64,000 nucleotides of DNA, from positions 1,736,001-1,800,000 of the forward strand of contig JANVAS020000222.1 in the NCBI GenBank assembly GCA_027563935.2. Direction: 5' to 3'. The DNA is from Costus lasius. Taxonomy: Eukaryota > Streptophyta > Magnoliopsida > Zingiberales > Costaceae. The translations under genes were made by a program, and so were the position numbers. A model generated the notes under the pieces. That model searched no databases and was not told the DNA's origin. It saw nothing but the letters and a program-made list of their open reading frames with translations. This document shows positions 36,209-47,074 of the stretch, in pieces; the stretch's first letter is position 1, and each line of letters opens with the position of its first letter.

Positions 36209-36624
36209 TGTTGGGAATCCCCGGACCTTATAAAACTTTAAAACACAGCGGAAGCGAAGGCCCGAAAGAGAATTCCCAAAAACACCAGGATCCCTTACGA
36301 GAGAAAATCGAAGGATGTGAAGAGTAGTACCATATCAAGCAATTTTAGGAGCGGTCGATGATGAAGATGCGCAAGTGTCTGTCCTCTACAATCGCGCACA
36401 CACGGGCTCCTCGAGTCCTCTCCAATCTCCATGCTGGGTGCTAGCCCCGGGAGATGAGATCCACGCCTCTGGCCTTCTCAACTTGCGCCAATGCCAAGGA
36501 GAAGAAGGGGTGTTGGCGACAAGGAGTGGGAAACACTACCACTTGTCCCAACCCTTGATGCATAAACTTTTATTGTAGTCACCTCCAAGACCCTCACGCC
36601 AAGGAGCAGAGGGAAGGCGACAAC
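36209..36624 (-). repeat. 3' LTR of copia F, first part
   Basis: Matches 53486-53903. It is split by element D after ACAAC; the rest of the LTR continues at 45750. Confidence 0.9.
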
Positions 36625-38324
36625 TGTTGGGGTATGCCCTTAAGGCTAATGTTTGAGGCCTGTGGGAATGTAACAAGTATCATGTAATAAACTATTATGT
36701 TTATAAAGGCATGGTTGTTATTCAGTTAGTTACATTGTCTGCTGCAATATATGTTCTTCTGAATAATGTCTCAAAGCTGTTCAGCTGGGCTGACATGCTG
36801 TTATGTCCTTAGTCGATGTATCTTGGTGAACATGAGACAGCCTTGATATGGTTAAGACTAATATGTGTTCTGATCTTATAGGATGCTTCGAGCATGGAAT
36901 AAGATGTAGACTCATGGGTACATGGGATGTACTGGACAGACCCTACTAGGATGTTCAGTTGTTTGTCACAACGTGAATATTCCTTGTATAAGACAAGTGG
37001 CACATTTCCTCTGACTTGAGATCACTTGTGTTTTCTAAATGATGATTGTCATTATTTTGAGTTAGTTCAATATCATTTGAAACATAATGATTATAGACTA
37101 TCTTGGATGGTGAGCTTGAGTCAGGTTAGGGCACTAGTGATAGACATAGGATTGCCGTCTCCTTGTTTAAGGAGTGTGATGTTCTAAAGGGGCCCCCTGG
37201 ATGAGATGATTGAGAGAGTGTATGGCCATACCCAGGTGACAGTGTTCATCTGATCTAATCATGCTCATCATATTGGAGTTACAAGTTTGACAGACTTGTC
37301 CAATAAGAACATCCAGTGGCAAAGGAAATATGTATGCTTTGTGAAATGATTCACACTTGTACTATGGTTTGGGTGTAGTCTTGGAAGACTCTTTCCTTTA
37401 TATCGGGAGACAGTGATGTGTTGCTAGATACCCCTCACTGATCGTGATAATGTGAATTATCGTTACCGACATTTAAAGGAAACCCTTAGGGTCGCACAAT
37501 TTGATGATATGGCTTACTTAAGTCAGATCGTGTGGACTGAATTGTTTGGGTTCAGTTTTAAGGGATTTAATCTCTGATTGTAAGTGAGATCTGGTCTGAT
37601 CATGTTTGATTGATTAGGGCTTGAGATCGGTAAGCTTCGATTGAGAGAATGGATGCCAGATCGGTCAGATCAGGGGCATTAAAGAGATCGACGGTTAGAT
37701 CTAAAGCCTTAGGGTTTATTTGATCTAGGCCTTGTCGCTTGGCTTGGTTGGTTCTTAAACCGAACCAATTGAACCAGCTCACTAAAAGAGCGCTTGGTTC
37801 ATAGGGAGAGGAGTGGGCGACGAGTTCACATAGCGTGAACGTTGGGATGAGGAGAGGTTACTATTTTTAGTAACCATGATCTCCATGTCGAGTGGGCACT
37901 CATCCGAAATAGAGTATTCTCTATTTTCGCCAATTCAATTATTCCTCTCGCAAGTTTTCCTCTCGACTTGGTGTGCGGCGACGCTTGGAGGTTGAGGAGG
38001 ATTCGGCCAAGGAGAAAGACATCTCTTTTCCTTTCACTCGACAAGGACCTCTTGGAACCTTGCTAGCACAAGGAGCACCAAGAGAGATAGCAACATCATC
38101 TTGTGTGTGACGACAAGGAGAAGATCTACTTTGATCTTTGCTTCCAAGGAAACATCTTTCCATGGCGATGGTATGAATGTTTTCTTATTGTTATCAAGTT
38201 GATCTTTTGCATGCGTATCGATCTTATAACCCTAATTCCGCAAGAGAATAATTTTATGCGCCATATGCTCTAAGGGTTATGCTCCCCCATGAAGGGGACC
38301 CCCCTTATTTAAGGGGTTCTTTCA
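36625..38324 (+). repeat. 5' LTR of copia element D
   Basis: 1700 bp, TGTTGGGGTATGCCC to GGTTCTTTCA. Contains a hairpin GATAAT...ATTATC (37446-37461) and a TTTATATC stretch (37397-37404), a weak TATA candidate conserved in other copies. Confidence 0.95.
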
Positions 38325-38341
38325 ACTGGTATCAGAGGAGG
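38325..38341 (+). promoter_or_regulatory. Primer binding site of element D
   Basis: ACTGGTATCAGAGGAGG directly after the LTR. TGGTATCAGAG is complementary to the 3' end of initiator methionine tRNA. The bases after it differ from A and B. Confidence 0.85.
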
Positions 38342-40145
38342 TTGAATGCATGTTATCTTGATTGCTTGATGATTTGCGTGATCCATATATGCGAATGTAT
38401 GCTTAGATCTTCAACATGCGAAAATTACATGATGAAAATCTTGTCTATATGTTTATCTTGCGCATGTTAGTTGGCGCTTCAAAGTTGTAGTTTTCTTTTC
38501 AAAACTTATACACTTGCGCGACTAATGCTAGATCTAAAGACCTTACTGTAAACCCTTAGACGGGTTACTGGGGTTGATGTCACCCCCTAGGTTAGATCCA
38601 ATCATGTCTGATCAGATCATCTGACAGCCTGAAAGGGTCGACCAGATAGCACCTTGGCGCAAGCCTATGGTGGCTATAGGTCGACTGCAGACAGGTGTGT
38701 AGCGATGTCTGATTGTGACGATTAATGAACGCACCTGAGTTAGGCCCGGGGTCACTCCCGTTTGCCAGACCTCAGTGTGGTCGTTCAGCCCTAGCGCATG
38801 CATAGTTGACCTTTTGGTCGACTCGAGTCAGTTAGGACTTGGTGCATGCAAGGGCAGTGGATCTGACTAGGTTGGATGAGTGGATCCCTAGTAATGGACC
38901 GTTGTAAGGTTGTAGGGCAAATAAGGAAAAATTAAAATTGATCCCATGGGGTTTTCGAAAATTTTAATTTTTATCATGGATCACATGTTTGCTGATTTGA
39001 TACATATGTTTGTCTATTTAAGTCATATGTGGGCTGCCCATATTAATTGTGTGCTGTGCTGGGGCCTGCGTGCCTGTATTAAAATTGTAAATTAATTATT
39101 GTGATCTGCGAATCACTGGGTTTTAATTTATAAATGTAAGTGACCTGCGTGTCACTCTTGTCTAGATAGTTAAATTTGTAATTTAATTAGACAAGAGCAC
39201 TGAGCACACTTGGCGATGGCGCATGCAGCAATGGGTGGACCAGGTGGGAGGTCTAGGGTTCGACCCTAGGACCTGGCGCAAATTCCTGGTGGGCGCACCA
39301 GAGCTGCAGATGGCGCTTGGGCCCAGGTTTGGGCCAGATGAGCAGCAAAAGCCCCATGAAGAAAAGCAAGTGAAGACTTAAGTTCTTAAGGTCTCACTAG
39401 GGCTATGGGCTTTTACCACATATGACACATGCTTTCTTTTATTGCATAAATATTAGAAATGCATGATAGATTTATCTTTTGCTATCACCATAGGGATTGA
39501 CTGATAGTAATAAAGATAAAAGACCGTTAAAATCCAACGCTAAAATATCAAGCTCGTAAGCCTTCTGACGCGAAACCTCACTGTTCTGATTATCGTTGGA
39601 GCCGTGTTGTACCCACTCAGTGGGCACGTCCATCTATCTTCAGACGGTGCGGGATTACACCTGTGTGTTACAGAGCAGGGATTTATCCCTTCTCGTTGCT
39701 CAGCATAGCACATGGTGGTCCAGGGAGTAGGTCGGGTCAGCTTGACCGTGTAGTCTACATATGTGGCGCATATGGTAGCACATGGAGGCAGCCGTCTGTT
39801 GGGGTCAGAGATTGTGTTGTACCAACTCAGTTGGCACAGTCTGCTGGACTGCCCAGATGAAGGGGAATCGCACGGGTTGGCGATCGGCAGGGACTGCCTA
39901 CCAGAAACTAGTGCTTGTACTCTCTGTGCATCTTATCTCGCCTGAGCGGGACGCGGAGACCAAGTATGAAATCTGGATCCCATCTCACTAAAAGAGTTCT
40001 ACTCTTTCGGGCTGTTTTGCTGGATTTTTCACGCCTGATAAAATAGTGAGAAAAAGAATCTTTCTTAAGTCCTGATTGATTCTTATACATTGATACTGAC
40101 CTTGCTGTTCTTGCATTGTTGTAGATACCTGCAGCAACGAACACC
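38342..40145 (+). other. Untranslated leader of element D
   Basis: About 1.8 kb between primer site and gag. Quasi-palindromes lie at 39609-39627 and 39819-39837. A 57-bp segment at 39230-39286, absent from the leaders of A and B, carries a T-arm-like TAGGGTTCGACCCTAG. Small ORFs at 39663-39991 resemble those in other copies but are not supported as genes. Confidence 0.8.
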
Positions 40146-43100
40146 ATGAACTTCAATGTGCGATCCCTACTGGAAAGGGAGAAGTTTGCTGGGCCAAACT
40201 TCTCTGACTGGTTTGGACACCTTAAGATCGTTCTTAAGGCAGAGAGGAAACTGTATGTCCTCGAGACGGCGATACCGCCGCAGCCCGCTCCGAACGCCGC
40301 AAGGGCGGTTCGGGAAGCCTATGAAAAGCACGTCAATGATAGCATTGATGTCGCTTGCCTGATGCTAGCGTCTATGACGCCACCGCTGCAGCGTCAGCAT
40401 GAGGATATGTCTGCTATAGACATGATAGCGAACCTCAAGATGCTGTATGCTGCACAGGCGAGGACTGAGCGCTATAATTTGACAAAGCTCTTCTTTCAGA
40501 GCAAACTGGCTGAAGGGAGCCCAGTGGGAGCTCACGTGCTCAAGATGATTGGGCACAAGGAGGCTCTAGAGAAACTGGGGCATACCATCAACCAGGAGCT
40601 TGCTGTGGACATTATTCTGCAGTCTCTCCCGCCTTCATTCGACGCGTTCATTATTAATTTTAATATGAACAAAATCGATTGTACTCCGGCAGAGCTGCTG
40701 AATATGCTCTTGACCACTGAGGAGACTCTGAAGGGTAAGCCTTCAACCTCTGTCTTGATGGTTCCTTCAAGGAACAAGAAGAAGGGGAAGAAGGGCAAGG
40801 CCCCGGTCAAGAACTACAGCAAGGCTCTGAAGCAAAAGGTGAAGCGGTCCAAGGAATACAGGTGTTTCCACTGTGGCCAGCTAGGTCACTGGAAAAAGGA
40901 CTGTAAAGCGCTCCAAGGAGATAAGAGGGGAAGCTTTGCTTCTGGCTCAGGTATATTCGTGACTGAGGTCATGTTTTCTTCTTCTGTATCATGGGTGTTG
41001 GACACTGCATGTGGAGTTCACATTTGTTCAAATGTACAGGAACTCAAGAGAAGAAGGCAGGTGGGACAGCATGAGGTGGACCTACGCGTTGGAAACGGGG
41101 CACGGGTTGCTGCTGTTGCTGTAGGAGACTACTTTATTTCTTTACCATCTGGACTTGTATTGGAACTGAACAGTTGTTACTTTGTTCCCAGTATAACTAA
41201 AAATATTATCTCCATTCCTGCTCTTGTCAGGAAGGGATTTTCCTTTGAATGCAATATTTCAAAGTGTGTTTTATCATTTGATAATATTGTTTATGCAACT
41301 GGTTCAATTAATAATGGGTTATTCATGTTGGACATGGAAAGTTCCATACATAATGTTGATATTAAGAAAGCCAAGTATGCTGATGACAGCACCTTGCTAT
41401 GGCATAGTCGTTTAGGCCATATAAACGAGAAACGCATTAAGCGGTTGCATGATCATGGACTGCTGGGATCATTCTCCTATAAGGAGATTGATACATGCAA
41501 AGCTTGTTTGATGGGTAAAATGACGAAGTCTCCTTTTCCTCACAAAGGTCAAAGGGCTTCAGGTTTACTTGACCTTATACACAGCGATGTGTGTGGGCCT
41601 TTTAGTAAACATGCCAGAGGTGGCTATCAGTACTTCATTACCTTTACTGATGATTTCAGTAGATATGGGTATGTCTATCTGATGAGACATAAAAGTGAAT
41701 CTTTTGACAAGTTCAAAGAGTTTAAGAATGAAGTACAAAATCAGCTAGGCCGTAATATCAAGGCACTTCGCTCAGATCGAGGTGGTGAATACCTAAGTCA
41801 TGCATTTACTGACTATCTAAAAGAGTGTGGGATTATCTCACAGCTCACTCCGCCAGGAACACCGCAATGGAATGGTGTGTCCGAAAGGAGAAATAGAACA
41901 TTACTAGATATGGTTCGTTCTATGATGAGTCAGGCTACTCTTCCATACTCCTTTTGGGGTTTTGCACTGGAAACAGCTGCAAAGGTACTAAACCGAGTGC
42001 CATCCAAGGCAGTTTCAAAGACGCCATATGAGTTATGGTATGGGAAACAGCCAAGCTTGACATTTATCAGGATCTGGGGTTGCGAAGCTTATGTAAAGAA
42101 GCTCGCCTCTGGGAAACTAGAGAGTAGATCTGACAAATGTATCTTTGTCGGTTACCCTAAGGAAACTAAGGGTTATTATTTCTTCGATCCCAAGGAGAAC
42201 AAGGTTTTTGTTGCTCGAACGGCCATATTTCTTGAGAAGGAATTTCTTCTGCAAGAGGCCAGTGGGAGAGAAATAAAGCTGGATGAGAATCCAGACGAAG
42301 GACAAAGTAGTCAAGCACAGTTGGATGAGCCTGAGCCGGTAGAACAGGTTATTGAACAACCTGAGGCTCAGATATCACGGGAACCGCGAAGATCGGGTAG
42401 GATCCGTCGACAGCCTGAGCGCTATGACGGAGTCTACATCATTGACAATGATGAACCCCTCACTTATGCGGATGCGGTCAGTGGACCGGAGTCAGCGAGA
42501 TGGCTTGAAGCTATGCGCGCCGAGATGGACTCCATGTCAGATAACCAAGTTTGGGATTTGGTTGATCCGCCTCCGGGAGTTATCCCTATAGGCTGTAAAT
42601 GGATCTTCAAGAAGAAGATTGACATGGATGGTAACGTGGTTACCTATAAAGGCAGGCTAGTTGCGAAAGGTTTCAAACAAATCTACGGGATAGATTATGA
42701 TGAAACTTTCTCACCTGTAGCCATGTTTAAGTCTATTCGGATTCTTTTCGCGATAGCTGCATATTATGATTATGAGATTTGGCAGATGGATGTGAAAACA
42801 GCTTTCCTTAATGGAAATCTGGATGAGGATGTGTATATGACACAGCCTGAAGGTTTCACTAATCCAGCAGATCGTCATAAAATATGCAAGTTAAAGAAGT
42901 CTATTTATGGACTTAAACAAGCATCGAGAAGCTGGAACATTCGTTTTGATGAATCAGTCACTGAATTTGGTTTCATCAAGAACGAGGATGACCCGTGTGT
43001 ATATAAGAGGTTTAGTGGGAGCGTGATTATTTTCCTAGTCCTCTACGTTGATGACATCTTGATCATTGGAAACGATATTCCTGAAATGCATGCTGTAAAG

Positions 43101-44027
43101 GCATGGCTGAGGAAATGTTTCCAGATGAAAGATCTAGGAGAAGCAGCCTATGTGTTAGGTGTGAAGATCTACAGGGATAGATCTAAGAGGCTTCTCGGGC
43201 TGTGCCAGAGTACTTACATCGATAAGGTCCTGGAGAGATTTCGCTTAGAGAATTCTAAGAAAGGATATCTTCCAGTCAGACATGGTCTGAATCTTTCGAA
43301 GAGTCAGTGTCCACAAACACAGACTGAGAAAGATGAAATGAACAATACGCCTTATGCTTCGGCTATTGGTTCTATAATGTATGCGATGTTGTGTACTCGC
43401 CCAGACGTCGCTTACGGGTTAAGCGTGACCAGTCGTTACCAGAGTAATCCAGGTCTGGCGCACTGGATTGCAGTCAAGAACATCCTAAAATATCTGCGGA
43501 GGACCAAAGATATGTTCTTGATATATGGTGGTCAGGAAGAACTCAGTATTGAAGGATATACTGACGCTTCGTTCCAGTCTGACCAGGATGATTTCCGATC
43601 GCAATCAGGCTATGTTTTTAGCTTGAATGGAGGTGCAGTGGTGTGGAAGAGTTTCAAACAGTCAACTGTTGCTGATTCCACAACAGAAGCCGAGTATGTC
43701 GCAGCCTCGGAAGCATCCAAGGAGGCAGTGTGGATTCGTAAGTTCGTGAGAGAACTTGGTGTTGTTCCTTCGTGTGCAGATCCTTTGGTTATCTTTTGTG
43801 ATAACACTGGAGCAATCGCACAAGCAAAGGAACCACGGTCGCACCAGAAGTCCAAGCACATACAGAGACGGTTTCATTTGATCAGGGAGATCATTGATCG
43901 TGGCGAGATCAAAGTATGCAAGGTTCATACAGACGACAATCTGGCAGACCCGCTTACCAAGCCTCTGGCGCAGCAGAAGCATGAGAAGCACTGTAATAAT
44001 ATGGGTTTGAGATTTCTCAACCATTAG
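40146..44027 (+). CDS. Copia gag-pol polyprotein of element D, 1293 aa, intact
   Basis: Gag spans roughly residues 1-270 with a UBN2-like region, a lysine-rich stretch and a CX2CX4HX4C zinc knuckle (C240, C243, H248, C253). Protease has D286-T-A-C-G. Integrase shows H420, H425, C451, C454 and a D481-D544-E580 core (DD35E spacing). RT (about 800-1050) has YVDD at 967-970. RNase H has acidic residues D1140, E1183 and D1219. The product would be cut into capsid, protease, integrase and RT/RNase H, forming cytoplasmic particles that copy the RNA and insert the cDNA. The start ATG follows a context identical in all copies. Gag and pol share one frame, as in most plant copia. No missing catalytic residue seen. 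Confidence 0.97.
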   Translation: MNFNVRSLLEREKFAGPNFSDWFGHLKIVLKAERKLYVLETAIPPQPAPNAARAVREAYEKHVNDSIDVACLMLASMTPPLQRQHEDMSAIDMIANLKMLYAAQARTERYNLTKLFFQSKLAEGSPVGAHVLKMIGHKEALEKLGHTINQELAVDIILQSLPPSFDAFIINFNMNKIDCTPAELLNMLLTTEETLKGKPSTSVLMVPSRNKKKGKKGKAPVKNYSKALKQKVKRSKEYRCFHCGQLGHWKKDCKALQGDKRGSFASGSGIFVTEVMFSSSVSWVLDTACGVHICSNVQELKRRRQVGQHEVDLRVGNGARVAAVAVGDYFISLPSGLVLELNSCYFVPSITKNIISIPALVRKGFSFECNISKCVLSFDNIVYATGSINNGLFMLDMESSIHNVDIKKAKYADDSTLLWHSRLGHINEKRIKRLHDHGLLGSFSYKEIDTCKACLMGKMTKSPFPHKGQRASGLLDLIHSDVCGPFSKHARGGYQYFITFTDDFSRYGYVYLMRHKSESFDKFKEFKNEVQNQLGRNIKALRSDRGGEYLSHAFTDYLKECGIISQLTPPGTPQWNGVSERRNRTLLDMVRSMMSQATLPYSFWGFALETAAKVLNRVPSKAVSKTPYELWYGKQPSLTFIRIWGCEAYVKKLASGKLESRSDKCIFVGYPKETKGYYFFDPKENKVFVARTAIFLEKEFLLQEASGREIKLDENPDEGQSSQAQLDEPEPVEQVIEQPEAQISREPRRSGRIRRQPERYDGVYIIDNDEPLTYADAVSGPESARWLEAMRAEMDSMSDNQVWDLVDPPPGVIPIGCKWIFKKKIDMDGNVVTYKGRLVAKGFKQIYGIDYDETFSPVAMFKSIRILFAIAAYYDYEIWQMDVKTAFLNGNLDEDVYMTQPEGFTNPADRHKICKLKKSIYGLKQASRSWNIRFDESVTEFGFIKNEDDPCVYKRFSGSVIIFLVLYVDDILIIGNDIPEMHAVKAWLRKCFQMKDLGEAAYVLGVKIYRDRSKRLLGLCQSTYIDKVLERFRLENSKKGYLPVRHGLNLSKSQCPQTQTEKDEMNNTPYASAIGSIMYAMLCTRPDVAYGLSVTSRYQSNPGLAHWIAVKNILKYLRRTKDMFLIYGGQEELSIEGYTDASFQSDQDDFRSQSGYVFSLNGGAVVWKSFKQSTVADSTTEAEYVAASEASKEAVWIRKFVRELGVVPSCADPLVIFCDNTGAIAQAKEPRSHQKSKHIQRRFHLIREIIDRGEIKVCKVHTDDNLADPLTKPLAQQKHEKHCNNMGLRFLNH

Positions 44028-44035
44028 ATTAAGTG

Positions 44036-44047
44036 CAAGTGGGAGAT
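44036..44047 (+). promoter_or_regulatory. Polypurine tract of element D
   Basis: AAGTGGGAGAT directly before the 3' LTR, the usual plus-strand primer. Confidence 0.82.
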
Positions 44048-45749
44048 TGTTGGGGTATGCCCTTAAGGCTAATGTTTGAGGCCTGTGGGAATGTAACAAG
44101 TATCATGTAATAAACTATTATGTTTATAAAGGCATGGTTGTTATTCAGTTAGTTACATTGTCTGCTGCAATATATGTTCTTCTGAATAATGTCTCAAAGC
44201 TGTTCAGCTGGGCTGACATGCTGTTATGTCCTTAGTCGATGTATCTTGGTGAACATGAGACAGCCTTGATATGGTTAAGACTAATATGTGTTCTGATCTT
44301 ATAGGATGCTTCGAGCATGGAATAAGATGTAGACTCATGGGTACATGGGATGTACTGGACAGACCCTACTAGGATGTTCAGTTGTTTGTCACAACGTGAA
44401 TATTCCTTGTATAAGACAAGTGGCACATTTCCTCTGACTTGAGATCACTTGTGTTTTCTAAATGATGATTGTCATTATTTTGAGTTAGTTCAATATCATT
44501 TGAAACATAATGATTATAGACTATCTTGGATGGTGAGCTTGAGTCAGGTTAGGGCACTAGTGATAGACATAGGATTGCCGTCTCCTTGTTTAAGGAGTGT
44601 GATGTTCTAAAGGGGCCCCCTGGATGAGATGATTGAGAGAGTGTATGGCCATACCCAGGTGACAGTGTTCATCTGATCTAATCATGCTCATCATATTGGA
44701 GTTACAAGTTTGACAGACTTGTCCAATAAGAACATCCAGTGGCAAAGGAAATATGTATGCTTTGTGAAATGATTCACACTTGTACTATGGTTTGGGTGTA
44801 GTCTTGGAAGACTCTTTCCTTTATATCGGGAGACAGTGATGTGTTGCTAGATACCCCTCACTGATCGTGATAATGTGAATTATCGTTACCGACATTTAAA
44901 GGAAACCCTTAGGGTCGCACAATTTGATGATATGGCTTACTTAAGTCAGATCGTGTGGACTGAATTGTTTGGGTTCAGTTTTAAGGGATTTAATCTCTGA
45001 TTGTAAGTGAGATCTGGTCTGATCATGTTTGATTGATTAGGGCTTGAGATCGGTAAGCTTCGATTGAGAGAATGGATGCCAGATCGGTCAGATCAGGGGC
45101 ATTAAAGAGATCGACGGTTAGATCTAAAGCCTTAGGGTTTATTTGATCTAGGCCTTGTCGCTTGGCTTGGTTGGTTCTTAAACCGAACCAATTGAACCAG
45201 CTCACTAAAAGAGCGCTTGGTTCATAGGGAGAGGAGTGGGCGACGAGTTCACATAGCGGTGAACGTTGGGATGAGGAGAGGTTACTATTTTTAGTAACCA
45301 TGATCTCCATGTCGAGTGGGCACTCATCCGAAATAGAGTATTCTCTATTTTCGCCAATTCAATTATTCCTCTCGCAAGTTTTCCTCTCGACTTGGTGTGC
45401 GGCGATGCTTGGAGGTTGAGGAGGATTCGGCCAAGGAGAAAGACATCTCTTTTCCTTTCACTCGACAAGGACCTCTTGGAACCTTGCTAGCACAAGGAGC
45501 ACCAAGAGAGATAGCAACATCATCTTGTGTGTGACGACAAGGAGAAGATCTACTTTGATCTTTGCTTCCAAGGAAACATCTTTCCATGGCGATGGTATGA
45601 ATGTTTTCTTATTGTTATCAAGTTGATCTTTTGCATGCGTATCGATCTTATAACCCTAATTCCGCAAGAGAATAATTTTATGCGCCATATGCTCTAAGGG
45701 TTATGCTCCCCCATGAAGGGGACCCCCCCTTATTTAAGGGGTTCTTTCA
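44048..45749 (+). repeat. 3' LTR of copia element D
   Basis: 1702 bp. Relative to the 5' LTR it has one extra G near 45260, one extra C near 45727 and a C-to-T change near 45406. Confidence 0.95.
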
Positions 45750-47074
45750 ACAACAAGAGATAAGAGAAGAGTCTAATACAAAAAATTCTCCCACGTGGGC
45801 CTCTCTATTTATAATAGATAGGCAAGCTACTATTGGAGAATTTTATCCAAATGGGACTATGATTAAACGCCTTCACAACTAAACAAATCAACGTCTCGGG
45901 TTCGAACCCTCACAAACGCAATTAAATGTTTAATTGCAAATTGCGCCTAAGCATATTAATTAACCAAGAGAAAAATTCTCTTGTTAATTAATATATTTTA
46001 TTTATTCAAGTGACTTAAGTGCCAAGTCTGAAACTTGCACCAAGACTCTTGTTTGACTTATTTTGACTACACAGGTCAATAGAGGTCAAACGTGGTCCAC
46101 TAGAAGTCAATTTGTGGTCAATCATGAGCTAAATAAAATATCATCCCCTCATAAGAAATCTCAATGCATCAGTCTCCCATAACTGATCCAAATCATACAA
46201 TGATTTGATCAGAGGCTAAACGATCAGTATGAGAACTCGAATGTCTAGGTGTGCGACCTTGTAGGTTCTTCAGACGTTGGCAGTGATGACTAAATCATCA
46301 CAAGCAATGAGTGGCACATAGTAGTACATCATTTCTACCCAAGTTATCAGAATGTTGTCATCATCAACATCCCCTAAAACTGCGACAAAGTACAAGTACT
46401 GCTTTGTTCTTTTGCCAACTGATGTCCAGATTGGGCAAGCGTGTCACACTTGTTAATCCCTTATTATGGCATGACTAAATCAGGTTCTCACCTGGGTATG
46501 GCCATACACTTTCAGTCATCCATAGAAGGGCGCCATGGACAATCAAGCTTCCCCGCAGGGAAGGGGCAAATCCTCTATTGGCACATTGAATCCCTCAGAC
46601 GGCTTATGACACACCCAATGACAACCGTTATGATTTTCCTTTTACGGCGAAATGTTAGGTTGCATCAAAGTGTCCCACTTATCATATAGAGACACAATGC
46701 CCTCAAGTCTAGGACAAGCGCAACTCTATCACTGTGATATTCATCTCGTGATGCCGAGATGAATCCTCACGGTGGGTCAATCCAATATATCTACCTTGAT
46801 ATACCTATATGCCTGCATTAGCAACCCGTGCTCAACCAGCGCATATACTAGTCTCAAGTGAATCATAGCTGTCTCATATCCACTATGATTCTTGACCAGG
46901 GATAAACATAGAGACTAGATAAAATCTATCTCTTAGGGACATTGTATATGCAAATGCACATGTACACAGATGTACAAATTTGCATAACAACGACAATGCT
47001 AGGATAACTTATCTATCAAATAGATGTGATACACATATCCCAATGGACCGTCCTGAGATCCTAGAGCATAAACA
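45750..47074 (-). repeat. 3' LTR of copia F, second part
   Basis: Begins with the duplicated ACAAC and continues the LTR to GCATAAACA. Contains a hairpin GTGATGA...TCATCAC (46283-46301) at the site of the GATAAC hairpin of the A/D family, and a perfect Pol III box B-like GGTTCGAACCC at 45899-45909. Confidence 0.85.

Larger units (their letters stand above)
36625..45749 (+). mobile_element. Intact young Ty1/copia element D
   Basis: 9125 bp with 5' LTR 36625-38324, primer site, leader, an uninterrupted polyprotein, polypurine tract and 3' LTR 44048-45749. It is flanked by the 5-bp duplication ACAAC (36620-36624 and 45750-45754). The LTRs differ by about one substitution and two single-base indels as far as I can see. 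By structure this is the one copy in the window that could be autonomous. Confidence 0.96.

Noticed and set aside
39663..39991. Small ORFs in the copia leader, similar in A, D and J
   Set aside because: They overlap the paired hairpins and differ in start and frame among copies; RNA structure explains the conservation better.
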